Shown piece after piece: positions 1 through 7,662 of a DNA stretch of 35,997 nucleotides. The stretch spans positions 1 through 35,997 of the forward strand of contig CAIQQR010000017.1 of NCBI GenBank assembly GCA_903874055.1, read 5' to 3'. Positions within the stretch are counted from its first letter, which is position 1; each line of letters opens with the position of its first letter. A program made the position numbers and the translations under genes. Source of the DNA: an uncultured Bacteroidota bacterium. GTDB lineage: Bacteria > Bacteroidota > Bacteroidia > Chitinophagales > Chitinophagaceae. Below the pieces are notes generated by a model. It searched no databases, was not told the origin of the DNA, and saw nothing but the letters and a program-made list of their open reading frames with translations.

Positions 1-1853
1 CCACGCTTTACATCCTGCCCACTCATTCTTACCGTCTTACCTTCTGCTAATAAAGATGCATAAGCCATTAATTCACCTGTAGCCCAATCAATTTTATTAT
101 CAGTCTCAAATAATTTTATTTTTTCTTGAATTAATTTCTCCACTTTTTTCAAAGGAGAAAATCCTGCTGGCCATTTCATTAAAGCATTAAAAATATATTT
201 TGCTTTATCTACACTAATGCTAGTATCTGGTGAAGATTCAAAATCAGTAGCTGTTGCTTTATGCATTGCTTTCCAAGCTAATTCTGGCGCCTGGTATTTA
301 TAGGGCAAAGGATTTTGTTTTACCTCATCTAATCTTGCTTGCAAATCCGACCAAAATTGCTGCTCCATTTCCTTGGCCAAGTTTTGTGCATCTACCGTTC
401 CATTTTGCAATAAGAACTCTACATACTTTTCTCTTGGATTCTTATGTTGATCTATTAATTTATATAACTGAGGTTGTGTATACTTAGGATCGTCCCCCTC
501 GTTATGACCATGCTTTCTATAACAAACCATATCAACAAAAATATCTGATTGATAAATTTGTCTATATTTTGTTGCAATCACCACTGCTTTATGAACTGCT
601 TCGGCATCATCACCATTCACATGCAATACAGGTGCTTGGACCATTGCTGCAACAGAGGTACAATAATTTGCACTTCGCGCATCATCAAAATCAGTTGTGA
701 ATCCAATTTGATTATTAATAACAAAGTGAATAGTACCACCAGTATGATAACCATTTAAATTACACATTTGCAAAATTTCATACACAATACCTTGTCCTGC
801 AACCGATGCATCTCCATGAATCAAAATAGGTAAAACTTTACTAAAATTATTCTCGTATAAAACATCTGCCTTTGCTCGAGCAAATCCCAATACAACAGGA
901 TCCACCGCTTCCAAATGTGAAGGATTCTGCATTAGTTTCAAATGCACATTTTTATTAGAGCTAGTGGTTACCTCCGAACTATAACCCATATGATATTTAA
1001 CATCACCACTACCCATTGTTTGATCTAACACTGCAGTACCTTCAAACTCACTAAAAATTTGCTCATAGGTTTTGCCCATGATATTTGCAAGCACATTTAA
1101 TCTTCCACGATGTGCCATACCAATAACTACTTCCTCTACTCCATTATCTGCACCTGTGTTAATGATAGCATCTAATGCAGCAATAGTAGACTCTCCTCCT
1201 TCTAATGAAAAACGTTTTTGTCCTATGTATTTAGTGTGTAAAAACTTTTCAAAAATCACGCCTTGATTTAATTTATCAAGGATGCGTCTTTTTTGATCTA
1301 AATTAATTGGATCAGAAAAATTATTTTCCATTTCATTTGTTAACCAATCAACGCGTTCTTGATCTGAAATGTATTTATATTCAATACCTAAATTTTTTGC
1401 ATATGCATTTTGCAAATGCGCAACAATATTTTTTAAAGTAGCAACTCCTAATCCGACAAAATTCCCAGCATTAAAATTAGTATTTAAATCAGCATCAGAT
1501 AATCCGAAAAAATTTAAGTCTAAATTTGCATGTCTGTCTTTTCTTTCTCTAATCGGATTGGTCTTGGCAATCAAATGACCTTTATTTCTATACCCTAAAA
1601 TCAAACGATACACTGCAATCTCTTTTGCCCAATCAATATTTCCTGCATTATTTGAGCTTGCCGCATTGGTAGCACTAGTTGTAATGCTTGCCACATTTGC
1701 ATTTTGTAAATTACTATTTTGCATTGCAAAATCAAATCCTTCAAAAAACTTTTTTAAATCTGGATCAATTGAATTTGAATCCACTAAAAATTGCTGATAG
1801 AGCCCTTCAATAAAAGAGGGGTGTGAGTTAGTTATATAAGAGAAATCCTTCAT
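1..1853 (-). CDS. sucA: 2-oxoglutarate dehydrogenase E1 component (partial, C-terminus beyond window)
   Basis: Thiamine-diphosphate-dependent E1 subunit of the 2-oxoglutarate dehydrogenase complex; it decarboxylates 2-oxoglutarate in the TCA cycle and passes the succinyl group to lipoyl-E2. Reading starts at the ATG whose complement is 1851-1853 (MKDFSYITNSHPSFIEGLYQ), the typical E1 N-terminal peptide that binds E2. A Ser/Thr/Ala/Asn-rich linker follows at about residues 40-66. The ThDP-binding stretch is visible as HGDASVAGQG (near nt 795-825) and, further on, FVINNQIGFTT (near nt 700-730). The last readable residues, MSGQDVKRG, belong to the conserved E1 core. About 617 codons are present of the roughly 900 usual, so the 3' third is missing only because the window ends. 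It diverges from rpsT. Promoter not identified with confidence; TATTTTTG on the minus strand at 1967-1974 is a possible -7 element in AT-rich DNA. Confidence 0.95.
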   Translation of the reverse strand, partial: MKDFSYITNSHPSFIEGLYQQFLVDSNSIDPDLKKFFEGFDFAMQNSNLQNANVASITTSATNAASSNNAGNIDWAKEIAVYRLILGYRNKGHLIAKTNPIRERKDRHANLDLNFFGLSDADLNTNFNAGNFVGLGVATLKNIVAHLQNAYAKNLGIEYKYISDQERVDWLTNEMENNFSDPINLDQKRRILDKLNQGVIFEKFLHTKYIGQKRFSLEGGESTIAALDAIINTGADNGVEEVVIGMAHRGRLNVLANIMGKTYEQIFSEFEGTAVLDQTMGSGDVKYHMGYSSEVTTSSNKNVHLKLMQNPSHLEAVDPVVLGFARAKADVLYENNFSKVLPILIHGDASVAGQGIVYEILQMCNLNGYHTGGTIHFVINNQIGFTTDFDDARSANYCTSVAAMVQAPVLHVNGDDAEAVHKAVVIATKYRQIYQSDIFVDMVCYRKHGHNEGDDPKYTQPQLYKLIDQHKNPREKYVEFLLQNGTVDAQNLAKEMEQQFWSDLQARLDEVKQNPLPYKYQAPELAWKAMHKATATDFESSPDTSISVDKAKYIFNALMKWPAGFSPLKKVEKLIQEKIKLFETDNKIDWATGELMAYASLLAEGKTVRMSGQDVKR

Positions 1854-2105
1854 TTAGATTGCTTTCTTTTTATTAAAATTCTAGGAGCGCAAATATCGGG
1901 CTAATTCATTGATTTAAAAGGAAAATTTGCTCAAAATCAATAGGTATTTTAATACTTTTCGCATTTCAAAAATAAATACCAACACATTGAATAGCATATG
2001 AAAAGCGTGGAATTTCACATTATAGCATAAGTAGCTGATAATCAATCTTTTAAATACTTTTTGCATTTTTTTTCATTTTAATTTTAATTATTAGGCTTCT
2101 TCCCT

Positions 2106-2113
2106 TACCTTTG
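2106..2113 (+). promoter_or_regulatory. Candidate -7 element of the rpsT promoter
   Basis: TACCTTTG matches the Bacteroidota -7 consensus TAnnTTTG exactly and lies 23 nt upstream of the rpsT ATG. A clear -33 TTTG at the expected distance is not seen; the upstream DNA is a T-rich tract. Confidence 0.6.
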
Positions 2114-2136
2114 CCCTCCTGAAAATTAAATAGTAC

Positions 2137-2418
2137 ATGGCAAATCACTCGGCTACCAAAAAAGATGTAAGACAAGCAACAAAACGTCGCGATAGAAACC
2201 GTTATTATGGTAAAACTACACGTAATGCAATTCGTGAATTGAAAACTATCGGTGAGCAGACAGCTTATGACGAAAAGTTACCTAATATCATTTCTCAAAT
2301 TGATAAATTAGCAAAACGTGGAATTATCCATAAAAACAAAGCTGCTAATTTAAAGAGTAAATTAGCAAGACACACTGCTGTTGCTCCAGTTGCAAAAAAG
2401 AAGTTCGAAAAGAAGTAA
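2137..2418 (+). CDS. rpsT: 30S ribosomal protein S20
   Basis: Small basic 16S-rRNA-binding protein of the 30S subunit, 93 aa. The start MANHSATKKDVRQ and the lysine/arginine-rich helical body with RRDRNRYYGKTTRNAIREL and a C-terminal KSKLARH segment fit the S20 family, whose usual length is 85-95 aa. The ATG at 2137 has only an A-rich leader and no Shine-Dalgarno, normal for Bacteroidota. It stands alone: sucA diverges upstream and a strong intrinsic terminator follows 43 nt after the stop, before guaA, so it is probably a single-gene transcript from the TACCTTTG promoter. Confidence 0.96.
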   Translation: MANHSATKKDVRQATKRRDRNRYYGKTTRNAIRELKTIGEQTAYDEKLPNIISQIDKLAKRGIIHKNKAANLKSKLARHTAVAPVAKKKFEKK

Positions 2419-2460
2419 TTGAAAAATTAAATTGATTGGCTTAAGCCATATTAATATACA

Positions 2461-2490
2461 AATCCTGCCTACTCGGCGGGATTTTTTTTT
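2461..2490 (+). terminator. Intrinsic terminator after rpsT
   Basis: A 9-bp stem pairs 2461-2469 (AATCCTGCC) with 2475-2483 (GGCGGGATT) through one T:G wobble, with a 5-nt loop, and runs directly into nine T residues (2482-2490). It separates rpsT from guaA. Confidence 0.85.
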
Positions 2491-2491
2491 G

Positions 2492-2499
2492 TAGCTTTG
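2492..2499 (+). promoter_or_regulatory. -7 element of the guaA promoter, four bases before the start codon
   Basis: TAGCTTTG is an exact TAnnTTTG match, placed directly after the terminator T-run and only 4 nt before the guaA ATG (2504). With the usual start about 4-7 nt downstream of this element, transcription would begin at or beside the A of the start codon, giving a leaderless or almost leaderless mRNA. Confidence 0.65.
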
Positions 2500-2503
2500 C
2501 GAC

Positions 2504-4039
2504 ATGACTGAAAAAATACTTATCCTCGACTTTGGTAGTCAATACACTCAACTTATTGCAAGAGCAGTAAGAGAAGCCAATGTGTATTGTGAAATAAAAC
2601 CTTTCAATTCAACTTTTGAATATGATAGCACTTTAAAAGGAATTATTTTAAGTGGATCTCCAGCAAGTGTTAACGAAGCAGATGCTCCTAATGTGGATAT
2701 TCAAGCCATGTTGGATAAATTACCTGTTTTGACAGTATGCTATGGAGCCCAATTAAGTGCTAAAAACTTTGGAGGCAAGGTAGAAAAGTCAAATAAGAGA
2801 GAATATGGTCGAGCACAATTGCGCATCCAGAAAGAAGATATCATTTTTAAGAATATTCCTAATAATAGCCAGGTTTGGATGAGCCACAGCGACTCCATTA
2901 CCCAATTGCCTGAAAATTTTGAACTACTAGCCTATACAGATAGCATCCCAGTAGCCGCTTTTAGAAAAAAGGCTGATAGTGGAAATAGCCTACATGGCTT
3001 CCAGTTTCACCCCGAAGTTTACCACTCTAGTGAGGGCAAAACCATGATTAAAAACTTTTTAGTGGACCTATGTGGCTGTAGTCAAAATTGGACACCCGCT
3101 TCTTTTGTAAACGAGACGGTTGAGAAATTAAAAGCTCAGATTGGAGATGGTCATGTGATAATGGCTTTAAGTGGCGGTGTGGATAGCACAGTTGCCGCTA
3201 CGCTAATTCATAAAGCAATTGGTTCTCGCCTTCACGGCATATTCGTTGACAATGGTGTATTAAGAAAAGATGAGTTTCAAGGGGTATTAGATATTTACAA
3301 AACTGTCGGTTTAAACGTAAAAGGTATTGATGCCAAGCAAATGTTTTATGATGCGTTAGCTGGCAAATCAGACCCAGAAGAAAAGCGTAAAATTATTGGA
3401 AAACTATTTATAGATGTATTTCAAATAGAGGCATCTAATATGTTGGAAGCGAAGTTTTTAGGTCAAGGGACTATTTATCCAGATGTGATTGAAAGTGTAA
3501 GTGTTCATGGCCCTTCTCAAACCATAAAGTCACACCATAATGTAGGTGGTCTTCCTGATACTTTACATTTAAGCCTTGTTGAACCATTAAGATATTTGTT
3601 TAAGGATGAAGTGAGAAAAGTAGGCCTTGAGTTGGGTATCCCAGCTGACCTCATTAACCGCCACCCTTTCCCTGGACCTGGTTTAGCTATTCGTATCTTA
3701 GGGGATATCACCCCCGAAAAAGTAGATTTACTTCAAAGAGCTGACGATGTATATGTAAAAGCATTAAAGCAATTTGATCTTTACAATAAGGTTTGGCAGG
3801 CAGGAACCATCCTTTTACCAGTAAAAAGCGTTGGTGTTATGGGCGACGAAAGAACTTACGAATACACAGTGGCCCTTAGAGCAGTAACCTCAGTGGATGG
3901 TATGACAGCCGACTGGGCGCACCTACCTTACGAGTTTTTAGCACATGTGAGCAATGCTATCATTAATGAAGTACGAGGCATTAACCGAGTAGTTTATGAC
4001 ATTAGTAGCAAGCCTCCTGCGACCATAGAGTGGGAATAA
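2504..4039 (+). CDS. guaA: GMP synthase (glutamine-hydrolysing)
   Basis: Converts XMP to GMP using ATP and glutamine, the last step of guanine nucleotide synthesis; cytoplasmic. 511 aa, full length for the family. The N-terminal class I glutamine amidotransferase domain (about 1-190) has nucleophile Cys79 in VCYGAQ and the His169/Glu171 pair in FQFHPEV. The ATP-pyrophosphatase domain has the P-loop SGGVDS at 223-228, and the C-terminal dimerisation part ends with the expected KPPATIEWE. The start [13 protein letters not shown] is the canonical GuaA N-terminus, so the ATG at 2504 is well supported despite its position right after the promoter -7 element. Transcribed alone: a hairpin follows the stop and the next gene faces the other way. 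Confidence 0.97.
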   Translation: MTEKILILDFGSQYTQLIARAVREANVYCEIKPFNSTFEYDSTLKGIILSGSPASVNEADAPNVDIQAMLDKLPVLTVCYGAQLSAKNFGGKVEKSNKREYGRAQLRIQKEDIIFKNIPNNSQVWMSHSDSITQLPENFELLAYTDSIPVAAFRKKADSGNSLHGFQFHPEVYHSSEGKTMIKNFLVDLCGCSQNWTPASFVNETVEKLKAQIGDGHVIMALSGGVDSTVAATLIHKAIGSRLHGIFVDNGVLRKDEFQGVLDIYKTVGLNVKGIDAKQMFYDALAGKSDPEEKRKIIGKLFIDVFQIEASNMLEAKFLGQGTIYPDVIESVSVHGPSQTIKSHHNVGGLPDTLHLSLVEPLRYLFKDEVRKVGLELGIPADLINRHPFPGPGLAIRILGDITPEKVDLLQRADDVYVKALKQFDLYNKVWQAGTILLPVKSVGVMGDERTYEYTVALRAVTSVDGMTADWAHLPYEFLAHVSNAIINEVRGINRVVYDISSKPPATIEWE

Positions 4040-4063
4040 TATTTGAAATTTTATTTCAATAAT

Positions 4064-4105
4064 AATAGCCTAAGCATTTGTTAATCATTTGTTTAGGCTA
4101 TTTTA
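4064..4105 (+). terminator. Terminator after guaA
   Basis: A perfect 10-bp stem AATAGCCTAA (4064-4073) / TTAGGCTATT (4093-4102) with a 19-nt loop, followed by a short T stretch. It lies 24 nt after the guaA stop. Confidence 0.7.
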
Positions 4106-4138
4106 CTTTACAATTAATTTCATAAAGCAAATCACACA

Positions 4139-4309
4139 TCAATGTAAAATCAACCTCCTCTCGATGATCGTCATTACGCTAAAAACACTTTCTCGCATCT
4201 AAAATCGCGAACTCGCTGCGCTCAGACATGCGCGATTTCTTTACAATGCGCTCAAGCGTTTTCTTAACGCTATGACTCAAATCTCGAGTCTTGTTAATTT
4301 TACATTTGA
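4139..4309. repeat. Large imperfect inverted repeat, copy A
   Basis: This 171-bp palindromic block begins TCAATGTAAAATCAAC and ends with its near-complement GTTAATTTTACATTTGA. Inside, the arms keep pairing (CTCGATGATCGTCAT against ATGACTCAAATCTCGAG, imperfect), and the centre carries AAATCGCG / CGCGATTT around a loop containing GCGCTCAGACATG. No ORF of note. Read on the minus strand, its core (GCATGTCTGAGCGCAGCGAG, then TTTTAGATG and TTTAGCGTAATG) resembles the core of the next repeat, so the two are related copies in opposite orientation. I have the impression that similar palindromes occur between genes in other Bacteroidota, but cannot verify that here. Confidence 0.75.
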
Positions 4310-4524
4310 TTTATTGGATATATTAAATGAAAGAGTACTTCAAAATTGAACTCTGAGCCATAGCGTAAAGAAATTTATAAATTCAATCGTTAAAAAAGTC
4401 TGCATGTTTGAGCACGAAGTGCGAGTTCAGACTTTTAGATTGGATTTATAAATTTTAGCGTGAAGTGGCGAACAGAGAAATTCTGAAGTACTCTTTCATT
4501 TAACGCCTAATCCCAATGTAAAAT
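4140..4524. repeat. CAATGTAAAAT direct repeats framing the two palindromes
   Basis: CAATGTAAAAT occurs at 4140-4150 and again in the same orientation at 4514-4524, just outside copy B; a near-copy in inverted orientation lies at 4298-4308. The direct pair brackets about 363 bp. It could be a target duplication left by an insertion, or simply reuse of the repeat-arm sequence. This entry, with the two palindromes and the two terminators, accounts for the whole gene-free stretch 4040-4588. Confidence 0.5.
4323..4503. repeat. Large inverted repeat, copy B
   Basis: A 181-bp palindromic block whose ends are a perfect 20-bp inverted repeat: TTAAATGAAAGAGTACTTCA at 4323-4342 and its complement at 4484-4503. 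Further in, AAATTTATAAATTCAATC pairs with GATTGGATTTATAAATTT (one mismatch), then AGTCTG with CAGACT, closing on a loop region with GCATGTTTGAGCACGAAGTG. It shares the order CATAGCGT-AAGAAA, GCATGTnTGAGC, GCGAGTTC, TTTTAGAT, TTTAGCGT with copy A. The RNA of either strand could fold into a long rod. No protein-coding content seen. Confidence 0.8.
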
Positions 4525-4551
4525 AAAAAAACCCGAGAGGTTAATCTCGGG
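4525..4551 (-). terminator. Terminator of the XRE-S24 regulator gene
   Basis: On the minus strand a 7-bp stem CCCGAGA / TCTCGGG (4545-4551 with 4532-4538, 6-nt loop) is followed by seven T residues (complement of A4525-4531), 38 nt after the regulator stop codon. Confidence 0.85.
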
Positions 4552-4588
4552 CCTTTCAACTAAATATTCGAACAACTAAAAACTCCAA

Positions 4589-5374
4589 TTAGTTCATTGT
4601 CCTCCTTAAATTGCTAATCTTATCCTGTAAACTATTCACTACACCAGCTAATTGATCAACATTCCACATGGGCTGCGCACCAGCTTTATGAATGATATAT
4701 ACAGCCTTCCAAACCTCTACTATATCTTCACTATTTACTTGATATGGCTCGTATAACGGATTGTCACTCAATAAAGTAATCTTATTTTTATTATCATCAT
4801 TTGTAATAATTCTTTTATATACAACCCCATCCGCATTAGAAACTACAATATAGGTATTCGAGTTTTTCACATCCTTAATGCTGTCTACCTTTTCACCAAC
4901 TATCACACTTCCGCTTGGAGTAGGCAACATACTATCCCCTATAATTTCAAAGGCACGGTAATCACCTGGCGCTAACATGGGTAAAGTGAAGGTATTTAAC
5001 TCGTCTAGGAACTCCGGATCGGCATAACCAGCCAAATACCCGGCTGCCGCTTTAACAGGCACGAAAGGTACAATGGGTGCTGATGAACTTGATTTGTCGG
5101 TTTTCATCGAACGACGACGATCTAAATAAGACATGCTCGAACCCGTTTCGGCCCCTGCATTACCCTTTTCAGAAAGGTCCTGAAACAGGAACTCTTCCAA
5201 ACTAATATTAAAAAGTGCGCAAATTGCTTCCTGCACTTCCAAGCGTGGCTCTGCTCTTTCTTCTTCATAAGCTCCTACTAAGGAACGCTTAATCTGTAAT
5301 TGATTGGCCATTTCCTCTTGTGTCCATTCGCGCTGCTTTCTGATGTACTTTAAATTCTTACCTGCGTATGACAT
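4589..5374 (-). CDS. XRE-family repressor with LexA-like S24 self-cleavage domain
   Basis: A 261-aa cytoplasmic DNA-binding regulator. Residues 8-62 form an XRE helix-turn-helix (LKYIRKQREWTQEEMANQLQ). A flexible Ser-rich linker (about 68-105) leads to a LexA/UmuD-type S24 domain: a probable Ala111-Gly112 cleavage site in AAAGYLAGY, catalytic Ser148 in GDSML and catalytic Lys187 in VVYKRI, spaced 39 residues apart as usual for this family. The last 25 residues look like a short coiled coil. All catalytic parts are present, so stress-induced autocleavage and derepression are plausible, but the target genes are not shown. It diverges from surE, and its own promoter region carries ACTAA/TTAGT dyads that could be an autoregulatory operator. 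Not assigned as LexA itself, because the helix-turn-helix is XRE type rather than the LexA winged helix. Confidence 0.88.
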   Translation of the reverse strand: MSYAGKNLKYIRKQREWTQEEMANQLQIKRSLVGAYEEERAEPRLEVQEAICALFNISLEEFLFQDLSEKGNAGAETGSSMSYLDRRRSMKTDKSSSSAPIVPFVPVKAAAGYLAGYADPEFLDELNTFTLPMLAPGDYRAFEIIGDSMLPTPSGSVIVGEKVDSIKDVKNSNTYIVVSNADGVVYKRIITNDDNKNKITLLSDNPLYEPYQVNSEDIVEVWKAVYIIHKAGAQPMWNVDQLAGVVNSLQDKISNLRRTMN

Positions 5375-5375
5375 A

Positions 5376-5402
5376 ACTAATGATTTTAGTGCAATTTACT
5401 AA
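5376..5402 (-). promoter_or_regulatory. Promoter and candidate operator of the XRE-S24 gene
   Basis: Half-sites alternate as ACTAA (5376-5380), TTAGT (5386-5390), ACTAA (5398-5402), giving two overlapping dyads with 5- and 7-nt spacers. The minus-strand -7-like element TAAATTGC (5391-5398) lies inside the second dyad, and a TTTG -33 box (complement of 5418-5421) sits exactly 19 nt upstream of it. A repressor bound here would block the promoter; autoregulation is inference. Confidence 0.5.
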
Positions 5403-5454
5403 TTTATTTAGCATTTCCAAATATTTTTAGTATTTTTTTTTCGACGCCCCTTGC

Positions 5455-5469
5455 TTAGTAACTTGCAGT
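5455..5469 (+). promoter_or_regulatory. surE promoter element, copy of the XRE-S24 promoter core
   Basis: TTAGTAACTTGCAGT immediately precedes the surE ATG (5470). It matches TTAGTAAATTGCACT on the opposite strand (5402 to 5388) at 13 of 15 positions. TAACTTGC is -7-like, and would start transcription beside the ATG. No -33 TTTG at the expected distance. Confidence 0.45.
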
Positions 5470-6255
5470 ATGGCTAAGATAAAAACCGAAAAACCACTCA
5501 TCTTAATTACCAATGACGATGGCATTACGGCGCCTGGCATAAAAGCCTTGGTGCAAGCTGCCCTCCCCTTTGGTAAAGTGGTAGTTGTGGCACCAGATAA
5601 ACCTCAAAGTGGAATGGGACATGCAATTACCATTGGTCACCATTTAAGATTAACTAAGGTAGATTATATGGAAGGAGTAGAAGCTTATGCATGTAGTGGA
5701 ACTCCTGTGGATTGCGTAAAATTAGCAGTAGATAAAGTATTACATCGCAAACCTACTATTTGTTTAAGTGGCATTAATCATGGCGCCAATCACTCTATCA
5801 ATGTGATTTATTCTGGAACCATGTCTGCAGCATTAGAGGCATCTATTGAAAGTATTCCAAGCATTGGATTTAGTTTATTAGACCTTAGTATTGAAGCTGA
5901 CTTTACTGCTGCAGCACATTTTGCAGGCATTATCATTGAGAAAGTTTTGTTAGATAAAAATTTGGACAAACACCTTTGCTTAAATGTGAATATTCCAAAA
6001 TTAGAAACTAAGCTTATTAAAGGAATTAAAGTTTGTAAGCAAGCTTATGCTAAATATGAAGAAAAATATGTGGAACGCAAGGACCCATATGGCAAAAAAT
6101 ATTATTGGTTAACTGGAGAGTTTATCAACTTTGACAAATCAAAAGAAACAGATGTTTGGGCACTTAAAAATAATTATGTGAGTGTGGTTCCTGTTCAATT
6201 TGATTTAACCAATCATACTATTAAAGAGAAACTAAGTAAAAAGTGGAAATGGTAA
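5470..6255 (+). CDS. surE: 5'/3'-nucleotidase SurE
   Basis: Metal-dependent nucleoside monophosphate phosphatase of the SurE family, cytoplasmic, 261 aa (typical 250-265). The signature ILITNDDGITAPGI gives the metal-binding pair Asp16/Asp17; Ser47 in KPQSGMGHA and Asn103 in SGINHGAN complete the usual active site, and ACSGTPVDCV fits the family. The first ATG gives seven residues before the core, as usual. It leads an apparent operon: the next gene overlaps its stop by 7 nt and lpxB follows without a gap. Pairing of surE with lpxB is, as far as I recall, common in Bacteroidota, though the functional link is unclear. Confidence 0.95.
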   Translation: MAKIKTEKPLILITNDDGITAPGIKALVQAALPFGKVVVVAPDKPQSGMGHAITIGHHLRLTKVDYMEGVEAYACSGTPVDCVKLAVDKVLHRKPTICLSGINHGANHSINVIYSGTMSAALEASIESIPSIGFSLLDLSIEADFTAAAHFAGIIIEKVLLDKNLDKHLCLNVNIPKLETKLIKGIKVCKQAYAKYEEKYVERKDPYGKKYYWLTGEFINFDKSKETDVWALKNNYVSVVPVQFDLTNHTIKEKLSKKWKW

Positions 6256-6539
6256 AAAATAGTTACTTACATGGTATCTTAGTAGGCTTAGTAGTCCCAT
6301 TTGCTGGATTCTTTGGATTCTACAAATGGAAATTTAGTGTATTTACAATTAAAGAGTTTGGCACAATAATTATACATCAAAAGTCTATTTTGTCTGCTAT
6401 GATTAGTGTATCCTTGTTATTAAATGGTGCAGTGCTCACTTTCTTTTTTCAAAAAGAAAAAGACAATACTGCAAAAGGAATATTTATTATCACATGTATT
6501 TATGCACTTGTTGCAATTGCATGTAAATGGTTTTTATAA
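6249..6539 (+). CDS. Small membrane protein of unknown function
   Basis: A 96-aa protein with three hydrophobic segments: about residues 7-24 (HGILVGLVVPFAGFFGF), 44-64 (ILSAMISVSLLLNGAVLTFFF) and 75-95 (IFIITCIYALVAIACKWFL). I do not recognise the family. A GTG at 6243 would add two residues, but the in-frame ATG at 6249 is the more ordinary start and overlaps the end of surE by 7 nt. It ends directly against the lpxB start (TAA then ATG), so the three genes are almost certainly co-transcribed and perhaps translationally coupled. The position next to lpxB makes a membrane or envelope role possible, nothing more. Confidence 0.8.
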   Translation: MVKNSYLHGILVGLVVPFAGFFGFYKWKFSVFTIKEFGTIIIHQKSILSAMISVSLLLNGAVLTFFFQKEKDNTAKGIFIITCIYALVAIACKWFL

Positions 6540-7652
6540 ATGCGTTACTACATTATAGCTGGCGAAGCTAGCGGTGACTTACACGGCTCCAATTTAATCA
6601 AAGCGATTAAAGCAAAAGACTCCAACGCGGTTATACAGTGTTGGGGTGGCGATTTAATGCAATCCGCAGGAGGCAATGTAGTTAAGCATTACAGAAGTTT
6701 AGCCTTTATGGGATTTGTGGAAGTGCTTATGAATTTGCGTACAATTCTTTCCAATATAAAATTTTGCAAAAAAGATATTGAAGCTTTTGCACCTGATGTT
6801 TTAATATGTATCGACTACCCAGGATTTAATTTGCGCATTGCTAAATGGGCAAAATCAAAAGGATTAAAAGTTATTTACTTTATTGCTCCACAAGTATGGG
6901 CTTGGAAAGAAAATAGAGTACCTGCCATGCGTGAAAGTATTGACAGATTATTATGCATTCTCCCTTTTGAAAAACAATATTTCAAAGATAGATGGAATTG
7001 GGAAGTAGATTATGTTGGGCATCCATTAATGCAGGTACTTGAGTCACAACAAAATTTACCTCATCCCCTTCCTGAAATTGCAAACGAAAAAATAATTGCA
7101 TTACTACCAGGAAGCAGAAAGCAAGAAATCCTAAAAAAATTACCTGAAATGCTTTCTGTTGTTAGCGCATTTCCTGATTATTATTTTGCCATTGCTCAAG
7201 CACCAGGACTAGATGATGATTGGTTTGCATCATTGGTGCCAAGCAATAAAAATGTACATATTGTAAAAGGGAATACTTATGCGTTATTAAATCATAGTGT
7301 AGCTGCATTAGTAACAAGTGGCACTGCCACATTGGAAACTGCATTGTTAGGTGTACCAGAAATTGTTTGTTACAAAGGCAATCCTATCACATTGGCATTA
7401 GCAAAACGCTTTGTAAAAATTAAATTTATTGCATTGGTAAATTTAATTATGGACAAAGAAGTGGTTAAGGAATTAATTCAGGAAGATTTAAATAAAAAGA
7501 ATTTGATTCAGGAATTGACACTTTTATTAACTAATGAAAACAAGAAAGTTCAAATAAAAGCAGACTACCAATTATTAAAAGAAATTTTATACACTGGGCA
7601 AAGTGCCACCGAAGTTGCAGCAGACATTATCCAAGAAGCATTAGCAAAATAA
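6540..7652 (+). CDS. lpxB: Lipid-A-disaccharide synthase
   Basis: GT19 glycosyltransferase that joins UDP-2,3-diacylglucosamine and lipid X to give the lipid A disaccharide, at the inner face of the cytoplasmic membrane. 370 aa, close to the family norm. Visible signatures: N-terminal AGEASGDLHGSNLI (residues 7-20), IDYPGFNLR (91-99), IAPQVWAWKENR (115-126), HPLM at 161-164, the sugar-nucleotide motif LLPGSRKQEI (188-197), and a C-terminal SGTATLETALLGVPEIVCYK. The ATG at 6540 abuts the preceding stop codon and gives the canonical MRYYIIAGEASGD start. It shows that the organism makes lipid A. Confidence 0.96.
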   Translation: MRYYIIAGEASGDLHGSNLIKAIKAKDSNAVIQCWGGDLMQSAGGNVVKHYRSLAFMGFVEVLMNLRTILSNIKFCKKDIEAFAPDVLICIDYPGFNLRIAKWAKSKGLKVIYFIAPQVWAWKENRVPAMRESIDRLLCILPFEKQYFKDRWNWEVDYVGHPLMQVLESQQNLPHPLPEIANEKIIALLPGSRKQEILKKLPEMLSVVSAFPDYYFAIAQAPGLDDDWFASLVPSNKNVHIVKGNTYALLNHSVAALVTSGTATLETALLGVPEIVCYKGNPITLALAKRFVKIKFIALVNLIMDKEVVKELIQEDLNKKNLIQELTLLLTNENKKVQIKADYQLLKEILYTGQSATEVAADIIQEALAK

Positions 7653-7662
7653 AATTTGAAAA

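Noticed and set aside
254..1578. Several plus-strand ORFs of 60-80 codons
   Set aside because: They lie antisense to sucA, have no family features, and the minus-strand reading gives continuous E1 sequence.
1941..1980. GGTATTT/AAATACC inverted repeat between sucA and rpsT
   Set aside because: Seven-base arms with a long loop in very AT-rich DNA are expected by chance.
4139..4503. CRISPR array
   Set aside because: The repeats are two long palindromes, not short regularly spaced direct repeats with unique spacers, and no cas genes are present.
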